Part shown: one piece after another, positions 34,949 to 43,707 of the stretch | Position numbering within the stretch: position 1 is the first letter of the stretch | How the letters are laid out: each line of letters starts with the position of its first letter | Origin: Thermoplasmata archaeon | GTDB taxonomy: Archaea > Thermoplasmatota > Thermoplasmata > UBA10834 | Assembly: GCA_021789945.1 (NCBI GenBank) | Contig: JAJYIS010000004.1 | Span: 1-52,944, forward strand | Direction: 5' to 3' | Length of the DNA: 52,944 nucleotides | Program-made: the position numbers and the translations under genes | The notes under the pieces: model-generated | Databases searched by the model: none | What the model saw: the letters and a program-made list of their open reading frames with translations, nothing else | What the model was told of the DNA's origin: nothing

Positions 34949-35425
34949 ATGGTCGAGAGCGCCATCTTCGCGGCGGGCTGTTTCTGGGGCGTCGAGTCCG
35001 CGTTCAGGGAGGTGAAGGGGGTACTCGACGTGACGGCCGGATTTTCTGGCGGCACCACGAAGAACCCCAGCTACAAGCAGGTATGCACGGACACCACCGG
35101 CCATGCGGAATCCGTGCTCGTGAAGTTCGATCCGGAGGTCGTCTCCTACGACCGGCTCCTCGAGGTCTTCTGGAGCATCCACGACCCCACGACGAAGGAC
35201 AGGCAGGGTCCGGATTTCGGCACCCAGTACAGGTCCGCGATCTTCTATCTCTCGGACGAGCAGAGGGAGAAGGCCCTCGCGTCGAAGCAGAGGCTACAGG
35301 AGAGCGGGATGCTCAAGGGCCGGAAGATCGTCACCGAGATATCGCCCGCGGGGGAGTTCTACCCGGCCGAGGAGTACCATCAGAGGTACCACGAGAAGCA
35401 TCACATCAAGAGCTGCCGTACTTGA
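34949..35425 (+). CDS. msrA: Peptide methionine-(S)-sulfoxide reductase MsrA
   Basis: This 158-residue enzyme repairs methionine S-sulfoxide. The catalytic GCFWG motif has Cys11, and HAESVLVKFDPEVVSYDRLLEVFW, FGTQYRSAIFY and EEYHQRYHEKH are conserved family segments. A cysteine in the C-terminal KSCRT may be the resolving residue. The short leader suggests a nearly leaderless message from the motif at 34909. Confidence 0.95.
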   Translation: MVESAIFAAGCFWGVESAFREVKGVLDVTAGFSGGTTKNPSYKQVCTDTTGHAESVLVKFDPEVVSYDRLLEVFWSIHDPTTKDRQGPDFGTQYRSAIFYLSDEQREKALASKQRLQESGMLKGRKIVTEISPAGEFYPAEEYHQRYHEKHHIKSCRT

Positions 35426-35531
35426 GGAAGAACGAGAAGAAGGCGTTCGTGGGGAAAAGAAGTCAAGAGGCTCCCGGGAATGCCTTCCACGGGAGCTTGT
35501 TGCGCGCTCGGACCGTCGAGCGCCTCTGCCC

Positions 35532-36065
35532 TCAGCTCTGAGTAATCGAGCCGAGGACCGGCGTGAAGGTCCATCCGTTTGCGGTCTGGACTATCGAGTG
35601 CGCCAGGTCTATGTCCACCGTGAACACCGTGGTCGAGCCCGCGACCAGCTGGAACGGATGCGTGGTCTTCAGCTCGCCCGACGGCACCTTGAAGTTCACG
35701 ATCGTCCCGTTGGCCATCACGCCCACAACCGAAGACACGACCAAGCGTATCTGAGTGTAGTTCCCGGCCTGGACGTTGCCAGAGGCCAGGAGCGCGGACA
35801 CATTGACCAGGGACGACAGGTCGATCGTCTGGTTCGTGATGGGCAGCGTGTGCCATCCGGACTGGTTGCCCGCTCCCGACTGGTGTATCTCGACGCTCGA
35901 GAACGTGACGTTCACGGACGACCATGTCGCTGGCAGGTCCTTGACGTACATCGATACCTTCGCGGTTCCCGTGTTCTTCGAGAGCGCGAGGTATACCCCC
36001 GCTCCGCCGATGACGACGAGCACGGCTATGCCCAGCGCCAACAGCGCCTTTGATCCGCCTGACAT
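35532..36065 (-). CDS. DUF4382 membrane-anchored protein
   Basis: The 177-residue protein has an N-terminal membrane helix (about 7-27) and an external DUF4382 domain: VSMYVKDLPATWSSVNVTFSSVEIHQ, then HTLPITNQTIDLSSLVN and GNYTQIRLVV. The start at 36065 is about 27-30 bases after an AAGCTTATC element on this strand (about 36090-36100), so the more upstream ATGs are probably not used. The function of DUF4382 is unknown. Confidence 0.85.
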   Translation of the reverse strand: MSGGSKALLALGIAVLVVIGGAGVYLALSKNTGTAKVSMYVKDLPATWSSVNVTFSSVEIHQSGAGNQSGWHTLPITNQTIDLSSLVNVSALLASGNVQAGNYTQIRLVVSSVVGVMANGTIVNFKVPSGELKTTHPFQLVAGSTTVFTVDIDLAHSIVQTANGWTFTPVLGSITQS

Positions 36066-36369
36066 GAGGCTGACAACCCTGGGCATTCTTGATAAGCTTT
36101 TGGGCACACATGCACGGGTACTGGCACAAAGCCCGAATGGTTCCGAGCGCTGGGTATATCAGCATCCCGAAGGGGACCTATTTGAATCGGTTCTTAAACC
36201 ATTCCATCGCTGCGCGCCGACACGGAACCTACCGGACGTGAATCGCGGATGGGCCGTTCCGGCGCTGTGGCCCCGAGCGACCGCATCGAAGCTGATTGTG
36301 ATCGGGGTCTAGAAAAGATTAAGCTAGACCATCAGGATTCATGGCTTCGCTAGAAATTCGGTGATAGCA
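36066..36369. other. Intergenic stretch with divergent promoters
   Basis: The left side holds the minus-strand TATA region of the DUF4382 gene. The right side holds AAGATTAAGC (about 36315-36324) and GGTGAT just before the small lysine-rich gene. No other gene is seen. Confidence 0.4.
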
Positions 36370-36516
36370 ATGGCAGATGAGGAGAAGAAGGGAAAGGTCG
36401 AGGAGACCGCTGAGAAGACTGGTGAGCTGGTCGGAAAGGGCTTGAAGAAGGGATTCGGGGCAGTGAAGGCCTTCGGCAAGGGCGCGAAGGAAGCCGTCGA
36501 GAAGAAGAAAGAATGA
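36370..36516 (+). CDS. Small lysine-rich helical protein, 48 aa
   Basis: The protein begins MADEEKKGKVEETAEKTGE and ends AVEKKKE. It has a repeated pattern (GKGLKKGFGAVKAFGKGAKEA) that would form an amphipathic helix, like short stress or membrane-surface peptides. GGTGAT precedes the start and a TATA-like element lies about 50 bases upstream. Codon use is like the strongly expressed genes here. Family not recognised. Confidence 0.6.
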   Translation: MADEEKKGKVEETAEKTGELVGKGLKKGFGAVKAFGKGAKEAVEKKKE

Positions 36517-36576
36517 GACGGGGGCCCCCTGTGGGGCGCAAAACCGTTTCTCCTTTGAGAGCAATAGTGTGCCGAC

Positions 36577-37485
36577 ATGAGCGACGGTCGGCCATCGATC
36601 ATTTCGACAGCGGCACGTGCCTGCCTGGCCGTACTTCTCATGCTAGCCTCCTTGCCGGTCGGGGCGTCGGCCTGGAGCAACGGGGGCTATTCCTCAGACC
36701 CGTCGAACCCAGACTACGGTACCCATGACCTCATCGCGGACCGGGCGCTGTCGATCGCCACCGCGGACGTCACGTTCCTGAAGACCACATATCATGCGCG
36801 ATTCCTCCTCGGCACCGAGGCCCCCGACAATCCGGCGTACATCGGGGACACCATGAACCATCATGTGTACTACCACGCCACAGGCCAGCTGCAGGACGAC
36901 GCTGCAGCCGCGCGCGCGAGGGAGACCTACTCCGAGGCGCTTTCGTACCTCAGATCCGGAGACCTCAGTGACGCCGCGTTCTATTTCGGGGCGATGACGC
37001 ACTATGTGTCCGATGTGGGAGTGTTCGGGCACACGATGGGCAGCGGCACCGATTGGGGTGCCGAGGTGCATCACTCGGACTACGAGAGCACGATGCAGAG
37101 CAACGCTCCCACGCATCAGCTCTCGAGTGACGTCCACTCGACCCCGATCGACGCATACAACGCCACCCTCGGGCTGGCCCTGAGGGTCACCTTCGGGAGC
37201 GGTCTCATCAAGGCCAACGTGTGGATGGACTCTCACTACAACTGGTCCGACACGACGACCTTCGTGCCCAGCGCATACGCCTCCCTCGACGCGGCCGTGG
37301 GTGCCGTCGCATCGTCAATCGATTCCCTGATGGCAGAGTACGGAAGCCCTGTGCCGACCGGCCCAGGATCGCCCACAACGAACGGCGGGAATGGCTCTCC
37401 AGATCCGTTCATCGTCGGGCTGGCAGCGGCGGCGGTGCTCGCGGTCTCGGGACTTCTGGTCGTCCGGGTCAGGAGACGGCGCTGA
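36577..37485 (+). CDS. Secreted zinc-dependent phospholipase C-like protein
   Basis: The 302-residue protein has a signal peptide whose mature part begins with WSNGGYS, the Trp being the N-terminal zinc ligand of this family after cleavage. GTHDLIADRAL, TMNHHVYYH, MTHYVSDVGVFGHT and EVHHSDYE give the histidines and aspartates of the zinc cluster. A Gly/Ser/Pro-rich linker and a C-terminal membrane helix with RRRR anchor it outside. The substrate may be phospholipid or nucleic acid. Confidence 0.85.
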   Translation: MSDGRPSIISTAARACLAVLLMLASLPVGASAWSNGGYSSDPSNPDYGTHDLIADRALSIATADVTFLKTTYHARFLLGTEAPDNPAYIGDTMNHHVYYHATGQLQDDAAAARARETYSEALSYLRSGDLSDAAFYFGAMTHYVSDVGVFGHTMGSGTDWGAEVHHSDYESTMQSNAPTHQLSSDVHSTPIDAYNATLGLALRVTFGSGLIKANVWMDSHYNWSDTTTFVPSAYASLDAAVGAVASSIDSLMAEYGSPVPTGPGSPTTNGGNGSPDPFIVGLAAAAVLAVSGLLVVRVRRRR

Positions 37486-37518
37486 CCGACATGTCCGGAG
37501 GCCGCGTCCGATACGGAA

Positions 37519-38208
37519 TTGCTTAAGACGCTCAAGGTCAATCGGGGGGAAAGCAAAGGGAATGGGATACAGTTGGGTACGGTCGACTCCGAGAGCGTCA
37601 ACAGAAGGCTGAAGTTCGAGTATCTCCGGGTCAAGAACGACCATGCCTCCAAGTCACTTGAGGTATTCACGCAGCTGGCAAGCCACCTTCAGAAGCCCCA
37701 GATATCGGTCATGGAGATGATCCAGGACGCCTCCGGGGTCTTGCAGAGGCAGTTCCGGTTGAGATGGGTCATGATCGGGCTCAAGGAGTCGGACGGGTAC
37801 TACAGGTACCTGGTCAACACTGGCATGCGGGACGACGCCTGGGCCAAGCAGAGGTCCAAGCAGTATCTGCTCAAGGACTTCGAGCTCAGCACCGAGAACT
37901 ACAGGGCCGCGGAAATCAGCAAGCTCACGAGGTCCTACCTCGAGGAGGACAATCCACTGGGTAAGAACGACGAGGGTGTCGTCAACCGGCCGGCGCTCCT
38001 GAAGGCCAAGAGGAGGACCGACGACGAAACGCTCGAGGCAGACTTCCTGGACACCCTGATAACGAGCCCCACAGGCGAGCTCCTGGGGTGGATCGAGTAC
38101 TCGGGGACCGTGACTGGCAAGTTCCCGGACGCGATCACGATAAGGCACATCGAGGTCGCCGCGTCCCTGATCGCATCGGCCGTCATCCTCAGCCGATTCC
38201 GCGCGTGA
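37519..38208 (+). CDS. GAF-like paralogue B
   Basis: The second member of the three-protein family. It shares with the others FRLRWVMIGLK, YLEEDNPLG, EADFLDTL, ELLGWIEYSG and GKFPDAITIRHIEVAAS. It has no zinc ribbon. Start uncertain: TTG at 37519, or TTG at 37573 with AAAGGGAATGG upstream; the first may lie inside the TATA box (TTGCTTAAGA). It follows the phospholipase-like gene after 33 bases. Function unknown. Confidence 0.72.
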   Translation: MLKTLKVNRGESKGNGIQLGTVDSESVNRRLKFEYLRVKNDHASKSLEVFTQLASHLQKPQISVMEMIQDASGVLQRQFRLRWVMIGLKESDGYYRYLVNTGMRDDAWAKQRSKQYLLKDFELSTENYRAAEISKLTRSYLEEDNPLGKNDEGVVNRPALLKAKRRTDDETLEADFLDTLITSPTGELLGWIEYSGTVTGKFPDAITIRHIEVAASLIASAVILSRFRA

Positions 38209-38212
38209 CACC

Positions 38213-38839
38213 TCAGGTCTTCTTGTCCCAGTTAGACGGGCTCACGAGGCTGAACCACACGAACATGTACCCCATGATCACCGCGAGGACGAACACCGCC
38301 GGGAGCACGAGTACCGTCAGGCTGGACAGGGTGTCGAGGCCTGGATGCGACGCGTCTGCCGCTGCCAGGTGGAGCACCTGCGCCAGGATCCACAGCCAGC
38401 CGACGACGGCTATCGCGCTCACGATGGGGTTGACCCACTTGAATGTCGGCCGATAGACGTACATGAAGAACCCCTGGAAGGCCCCCAAGGCTATCAGCCC
38501 GAGGAAGAGCCAGAAGTAGTCAGCCATGAAGTCCGCGAGGTCGTTCCAGAAGGCCGGATGGTCGGAGGCGGACGCGATCATCCCGACGACGAACAGCGCG
38601 AGCACGAAGGCCACCATCAGGCTCATTGCGACGATGAGTGGCGCGACGAGGCCTAGGGTGCGGACCCATCCTGAAGAGAACGAACCTCCGCCCGTCCACG
38701 GCTCCCTTCCGAACCGATCCGCGAAGGACTTGAACGGAGCATCGGGCCTCAGTCCGGGCTCATCCGCAATCGGATTCCCACAGCTCTTACAGTACTTCGA
38801 GTCCGGCGAGTTCTCGACCCCGCACCTAGGGCAGATCAT
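38213..38839 (-). CDS. Zinc-ribbon membrane protein (YIP1-like)
   Basis: The 208-residue protein has an N-terminal ribbon (CPRCGVENSPDSKYCKSC) and about five membrane helices, with a layout like the YIP1/DUF1282 membrane family in other archaea. It is convergent with GAF-like paralogue B. Function unknown. Confidence 0.7.
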   Translation of the reverse strand: MICPRCGVENSPDSKYCKSCGNPIADEPGLRPDAPFKSFADRFGREPWTGGGSFSSGWVRTLGLVAPLIVAMSLMVAFVLALFVVGMIASASDHPAFWNDLADFMADYFWLFLGLIALGAFQGFFMYVYRPTFKWVNPIVSAIAVVGWLWILAQVLHLAAADASHPGLDTLSSLTVLVLPAVFVLAVIMGYMFVWFSLVSPSNWDKKT

Positions 38840-38935
38840 GATGTCCGTCCAGCGATCGACAGATTGTCCCCCGAACCTCTATACTTTGCCCTGGGAACGG
38901 GTAACGGCATTCGTGGACACCCCCTCGAAGATGTA

Positions 38936-38952
38936 TGGCCCAAATGTAATCC
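38936..38952 (+). promoter_or_regulatory. Shared msr promoter motif, msrB copy
   Basis: TGGCCCAAATGTAATCC differs at one of 17 bases from the element before msrA. It lies 34 bases before the msrB ATG, ten bases further than in msrA. Confidence 0.6.
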
Positions 38953-38985
38953 CCCGCCACTACCTTCGAATCCCCAGGGGCAAAC

Positions 38986-39390
38986 ATGGTCGAGAAGGTC
39001 AAGAAGACAGATGATGAGTGGAAGAAGTCGCTCTCACCAGAAGAGTACAAGGTGCTGAGGGAGAAGGATACTGAAAGTGCGTTCACGGGAAGCCTCCTCC
39101 ACAACGAACGGACGGGGGTCTACCGATGCGCAGGCTGCGGGAGCGTGCTGTTCCGCTCGGATACCAAGTTCGACTCCGGGTCCGGCTGGCCCAGCTTCTT
39201 CGAGCCGAAATCCGAGGACGCCATCGAGAAGAAGATGGATCGCTCGCTGCCCGTCCCCCGGACCGAGATACTCTGCGCGAAGTGCGGCGGCCATCTAGGA
39301 CATGTGTTCGACGACGGGCCGGCGCCGACGGGCCTGCGGTACTGCGTCAACTCCGCGGCGCTGCATTTCGAGGATAAGGAGGACAAGTAG
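38986..39390 (+). CDS. msrB: Peptide methionine-(R)-sulfoxide reductase MsrB
   Basis: This 134-residue enzyme repairs methionine R-sulfoxide. Zinc ligands are Cys48, Cys51, Cys97 and Cys100. The catalytic [11 protein letters not shown] has Cys120, and SGSGWPSF and [12 protein letters not shown] are family motifs. It is separate from msrA, but they share an upstream motif. Confidence 0.95.
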   Translation: MVEKVKKTDDEWKKSLSPEEYKVLREKDTESAFTGSLLHNERTGVYRCAGCGSVLFRSDTKFDSGSGWPSFFEPKSEDAIEKKMDRSLPVPRTEILCAKCGGHLGHVFDDGPAPTGLRYCVNSAALHFEDKEDK

Positions 39391-39490
39391 GCGCATCGGG
39401 AGACGGGGGATGGCTAGGCTCCGCCCCCTTCGATTCCCGCGCCCAATTTATTAGTCCGTAGCAGATACGGCATCCGAAAGGCGGACCCCC

Positions 39491-40402
39491 GTGGACATCA
39501 TAGAAGCGCACGGCCTGACGAAGAAGTTCGAGGACCTCATCGCGGTCAACGGCATAAGCTTCGCCGTGAGGGAGGGCGAGGTGCTCGGCTTCCTCGGCCC
39601 GAACGGCGCTGGCAAGACCACCACGATGAGGATGATCCAATGCGTCTCCCCGAAGACCTCGGGGACGCTCACAGTCGCGGGGAAGGACGTCGACAAGAAC
39701 CCGAGGGAGATCAAGAACATACTCGGAGTGTCCCCTCAGGAAGTGAACCTCGACCCTGACTTCACGGTGATCGAGAACCTGATCATCTACGCTCGGTACT
39801 TCGACATAGCCAAGAAGGAGGCGGAGAGGCGCTCGGACAAATGGCTCTCGTTCTTCCAGCTCCAAGGCAAGAAGGACACGCTCATCGACAAGCTCTCGGG
39901 AGGCATGAAGAGGCGGCTGCTCCTCGCGCGGTCGATGCTGAACGAGCCGAGGATCCTAATTCTCGACGAGCCGACGGTGGGCCTCGATCCCCAGGCGAGA
40001 CATCTCATCTGGGACCTCCTGAAGAAGCTCAGGTCGGAGGGCATCACGATCATACTTACGACCCACTACATGGAGGAGGCACAGCGGCTCTGCGACAGGA
40101 TATTCGTCATGGACAGCGGCCGGATACTCGCAGAAGGGGCCCCCAAGCAACTCATCGAGAGGTTCGTGGCATCCAATGTCGTCGAGGCGGGGAACACTCC
40201 CGAAGTCCGCGAATGCGTCATGAGACACGAGAGGCAGGCCCAGGTCGAGGTCGCAGGGGAGACCATCCATATCTTCACGAACGAGCCGAAGGCGACCCTC
40301 TCCTACCTCATGGACGAGTGCAAGCTCGAGTCGGCCACCGTCAGAGAGTCCACGCTCGAGGACGTGTTCCTGAAGCTCACCGGGAGGATGCTAAGGGAAT
40401 GA
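39491..40402 (+). CDS. ABC exporter ATP-binding protein (DrrA-like)
   Basis: The 303-residue ATPase has Walker A GPNGAGKTT, signature LSGGMKRRL, Walker B ILILDEPTVGLDP and the switch histidine in LTTHYMEEA. The C-terminal extension typical of daunorubicin-type exporters is present. Its stop overlaps the start of the permease gene (ATGA). Probably exports a lipophilic compound or serves in envelope maintenance. Confidence 0.92.
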   Translation: MDIIEAHGLTKKFEDLIAVNGISFAVREGEVLGFLGPNGAGKTTTMRMIQCVSPKTSGTLTVAGKDVDKNPREIKNILGVSPQEVNLDPDFTVIENLIIYARYFDIAKKEAERRSDKWLSFFQLQGKKDTLIDKLSGGMKRRLLLARSMLNEPRILILDEPTVGLDPQARHLIWDLLKKLRSEGITIILTTHYMEEAQRLCDRIFVMDSGRILAEGAPKQLIERFVASNVVEAGNTPEVRECVMRHERQAQVEVAGETIHIFTNEPKATLSYLMDECKLESATVRESTLEDVFLKLTGRMLRE

Positions 40403-41190
40403 CGCTGAAAGGGATGCTCTCGCTCCCCCACATAAGCCGACGCGCTTGGATGGTCTGGAGGCGCGACCGGGACGTCTTCACGAAGACGATCATCGTCAAC
40501 TTCATCCCTCCAATCGCCGAGCCCGTGATTTACATCGCGGCCTTCGGGTTCGGCCTGGGACTGCTCGTCAGCCAGATAGGCGGGCACAGCTACGCCGAGT
40601 TCATCGCGCCCGCGCTCGTGGCCATCACGATCATGAACGCAAGCTTCTTCGAGTGCACGTTCGCCTCGTTCGTGCGCATGTATTACCAGAAGACCTTCGA
40701 CGCGATCGTGTCGACCCCTCTCAACGTGGACGAGGTGATCGCAGGCGAGATCCTCTGGGGCGCGACCAGGAGCACGATATCGGCGACCGTCATCACCGTG
40801 GTGATCGCGCTGTTCGGACTCGTGCACGCGTGGACCGTCCTGATCGTCATCCCGTTCTCCTTCCTAGGAGGGTTCATGTTCGCGTCGATCGCGATGTGCT
40901 TCACGGCCGTGACGCCGAAGATCGAGAATCTGAACTACCCGACAAGCCTCTTCATCATGCCCATGACGCTCGTCAGCAACACTTTCTTCCCGCTCTCCCT
41001 GCTCCCGGGCTCCGTCCAGGCAGTGGCGCAATGGATCGTCCCCCTGCTACACGTGACGGACATCGTCAGGGCAGCCACCTGGGGGGACTTCAGCGTGGGA
41101 CTCATCTGGAGCCTTCTCTGGATACTGGTCATATCTGCGGTGTTCTTCCTGTTGGCGATCAACCTCATGAAGCGCAGGCTGATCGTCTGA
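40399..41190 (+). CDS. ABC-2 type permease (DrrB-like)
   Basis: The 263-residue membrane partner of the ATPase has six helices. YYQKTFDAIVSTPLNVDEVIAGEI after helix two and NTFFPLSLLPGSVQAVAQW before the last are typical of the ABC-2 family. Start at 40399 by four-base overlap with the ATPase stop. Confidence 0.9.
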   Translation: MTLKGMLSLPHISRRAWMVWRRDRDVFTKTIIVNFIPPIAEPVIYIAAFGFGLGLLVSQIGGHSYAEFIAPALVAITIMNASFFECTFASFVRMYYQKTFDAIVSTPLNVDEVIAGEILWGATRSTISATVITVVIALFGLVHAWTVLIVIPFSFLGGFMFASIAMCFTAVTPKIENLNYPTSLFIMPMTLVSNTFFPLSLLPGSVQAVAQWIVPLLHVTDIVRAATWGDFSVGLIWSLLWILVISAVFFLLAINLMKRRLIV

Positions 41191-41229
41191 AGAAATGGAG
41201 AATGGGGAAAGGGTTTGGCATCTCTGAGA

Positions 41230-43380
41230 TCAGAGAGTGCCTATCAAGCTCTCGATCTGCCCGTCGACGTTCTCAAGGCCGGTGTACATCGTCGCGAAGC
41301 TCAGGTCCAGGTTGTGCAGGGCCTGGGTGACCATCTTGGTCTCGAGCGAGTGTATCAAGGGCTCGAGGGCGGACATGGTCAGGCCCTTCTGGTGCGCGAG
41401 CTGTGTGAGGCCATCGTACTCGTCCCATATCTCGACCGCCGGCAGGAGGTGAGTCTGCAATCCCCACGATGCGACCTCCGCCCCGCACAGCCTCGAGTAC
41501 TGGTCAAGGTAGTTCGCCTCGGACATGTAGTCGTAGTACCAGATGATGCCGACCCAGTTCAGCTCCCCGATGCCGTCGTTCACGTCGTAGCCGTTGCCGT
41601 AGCTCTTGAGCATCTCGATGCCGTTGTTCATGTGGATGACATCGTTCGCGCTCTGCTGGTAGGGATACCAGTCCTGCTCCCACACACCCTGGGCTATCAG
41701 GGTCTGCCCGAGGACCGCCTCGATGGACATCAGCTTCGCGTTTATCTCGGCGGCGTTGGCCGGATCGGCCTTCGAGAGCTTCGTCTTCAGGACCGCGACA
41801 TCGGCCGCGTACCTGCTCGCGGCGTCCACGGCCCTGCCCATGTTGGCGTTCGGGTCAACGCCGTACTTCTCGTAGACCGGGTACAGCTGGTCCACCGAGA
41901 AGTCGTCGCTCGTGGTCAAGGTGCTCCACAGGTTGGTCGCGCTGACCTCGAAGTTGTATGGAACGAACGGCAGGTTGACCAGCCTGAGGGCCATGTCGGC
42001 GAAGACCGAGAACAGGTTCGCCAGGTACGCCGGGTCGATCCTGCTTATCGTGTCGAACTGGTTGTGATAGAACATCGAGTCCCACTCGGCGGTCACGGTC
42101 TCGAGCTCGATTCCAGGCACTCCCGCGGCTGTGAAAGTCCAGTGGTCCGCCCACGAGTGCGGGATCGGGGTCACCTTGGTCCCGTAGGGCAGCAGCGGCT
42201 TGTTCTGGCCGAAGACGTTGTGGACGAAGCTGGCCAGCTCAGGAGCACAGTTGCTCTCGAGCGGCAGCCCGGCCTTGCCCATCAGCTCGAAGTTCATGTA
42301 CGCCACGGTCCTTCCGACCCAGTCCGTGTGCACCTTCGTTATCTGGTACCACGCGCCGTAGCACCAGTCGTAGTAGGTGTTGAGGATGCCGTACTCCTCT
42401 GCCTCGTGGGTCGTGAAGACGATTGTCCTGTCGGGCACTATCCCGAGCTTGTCAAAAGTGGTCTTCAGGGCTTTGGCCATCGTCAAAGTCGCAGCCACCC
42501 CGGAGGTGTCATCCATGCCGCCCGTGAACCAGGAGTCCGTGTGGTCGCCGAGGATCACGAAGGTGTCGGACCCGTCGTGCTTGTAGTAGTTCTTCCCTGG
42601 AATGTAGCCCACCACGTTGTACCCGAACCCCCCGTCCTTCATCAGCTTGGTCACGATGTCGCTGTATGCGGACACGACCAGGCCGGGGTTCTTCGCGATC
42701 TCGGCCTTGACCTTCAGGCCGTCGTCCCCGCTTATGCTTATCAGCGGGGGCCAGGTGGGTCTGTAGAGCCCGTCGTGGCACTCGATTGCCCCTGGCTGGT
42801 TGCCGTAGTCTGACGCGTAGGTCGTCACGATTATCGCGACCGCCCCGTGGAGCTCCGCCTCCTTGGCCATCGAATCGACCCAGAAGTCGTCCCCGATCCA
42901 GTTGGCTAACACGATCTTCCCGGTGACGTCCTTGCCGACATAGTCGTTCGCGAAGCCGTTCCCCACATCGACTATCTCCTTCGTCAGGACGCCGTTGGTC
43001 CCGGGAGAACCTCCGAAGGATGCCGCCTGGATCTTCCCAAGCCCGGGCACGTCCACCCACGCCTGGTGGAACTCCCAGGCGTCGACTGGGATCTGCTCGA
43101 GCGTGACATCGCTCAAGTGCATCGCGGTCATCTCACTCGCCACGTACTCGGACGCGGCGATGGCGGAAGAGCTCCCAGCGCCCCTGAAGCCCATGGGGCT
43201 GGTCTCGAAGCTCACTACCTGATCCATCACCTGCCACGCATAATCCATGTCGATGTTCGCTCTCAGCTCGCTGAGAAGGCTGCTCTTCTTCGCCGGCGTC
43301 GCCCCCGTGGGGCCCGCCAGGGAGAACCCAACGACGATCACGAGCACCAGCACTACTGCTGACAATTCTCTTCTAATCAA
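41230..43380 (-). CDS. Secreted M28-family metallopeptidase with PA domain
   Basis: The 716-residue protein has a signal peptide, a protease-associated (PA) insert (GKIVLANWIGDD, then GAVAIIVTTYASDYG) and an M28 catalytic domain. The two-zinc site is visible: GDHTDSW (His), GGMDDTSG (bridging Asp), THEAEEYG (Glu) and MFYHNQFDT (His). A C-terminal helical domain of about 250 residues follows, as in glutamate carboxypeptidase II. Likely an extracellular aminopeptidase or carboxypeptidase feeding amino acid uptake. Confidence 0.88.
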   Translation of the reverse strand: MIRRELSAVVLVLVIVVGFSLAGPTGATPAKKSSLLSELRANIDMDYAWQVMDQVVSFETSPMGFRGAGSSSAIAASEYVASEMTAMHLSDVTLEQIPVDAWEFHQAWVDVPGLGKIQAASFGGSPGTNGVLTKEIVDVGNGFANDYVGKDVTGKIVLANWIGDDFWVDSMAKEAELHGAVAIIVTTYASDYGNQPGAIECHDGLYRPTWPPLISISGDDGLKVKAEIAKNPGLVVSAYSDIVTKLMKDGGFGYNVVGYIPGKNYYKHDGSDTFVILGDHTDSWFTGGMDDTSGVAATLTMAKALKTTFDKLGIVPDRTIVFTTHEAEEYGILNTYYDWCYGAWYQITKVHTDWVGRTVAYMNFELMGKAGLPLESNCAPELASFVHNVFGQNKPLLPYGTKVTPIPHSWADHWTFTAAGVPGIELETVTAEWDSMFYHNQFDTISRIDPAYLANLFSVFADMALRLVNLPFVPYNFEVSATNLWSTLTTSDDFSVDQLYPVYEKYGVDPNANMGRAVDAASRYAADVAVLKTKLSKADPANAAEINAKLMSIEAVLGQTLIAQGVWEQDWYPYQQSANDVIHMNNGIEMLKSYGNGYDVNDGIGELNWVGIIWYYDYMSEANYLDQYSRLCGAEVASWGLQTHLLPAVEIWDEYDGLTQLAHQKGLTMSALEPLIHSLETKMVTQALHNLDLSFATMYTGLENVDGQIESLIGTL

Positions 43381-43707
43381 TCGCCCCCCTCCTATAGCCG
43401 ACTATCACAGGATAATCCTGCAACGGTCTTGCGGTCAGTATATCGCGGTGCATGCCTAAAAGGATGTCAGTGTCCCGCTGGGCAATGTCTCGGGGTGGCG
43501 GCATGTCGGGGACGAGGTCTCCGTCGTCCAGGGACGTATGCATGCACGAAGAGACAGTATGACAACCTAGCATTCATTCTCCAGAAGGCTTTTACGCTGG
43601 TTGGCCGATGACGAGTTGCCTGGGCGTCGCCACAGTGTACAAGGAGAACCCATCCACAAGTGCCGGGCAGCCGTCGCACTTGCCACAACCGATACCGGAG
43701 TCAGACA
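43381..43707. other. Intergenic stretch without a confident gene
   Basis: A TTTTAC element near 43589 may start the next transcript. A 38-residue minus-strand frame at 43592-43708 has a CGKCDGCP motif but no ribosome-binding site, and a 44-residue plus-strand frame opens at 43608. Neither is convincing. Confidence 0.35.

Noticed and set aside
41215-42813. A 532-residue open frame opposite the M28 peptidase
   Set aside because: Antisense to a gene with clear zinc ligands; composition (Val, His, Asp, Arg) is typical of antisense frames in this DNA.
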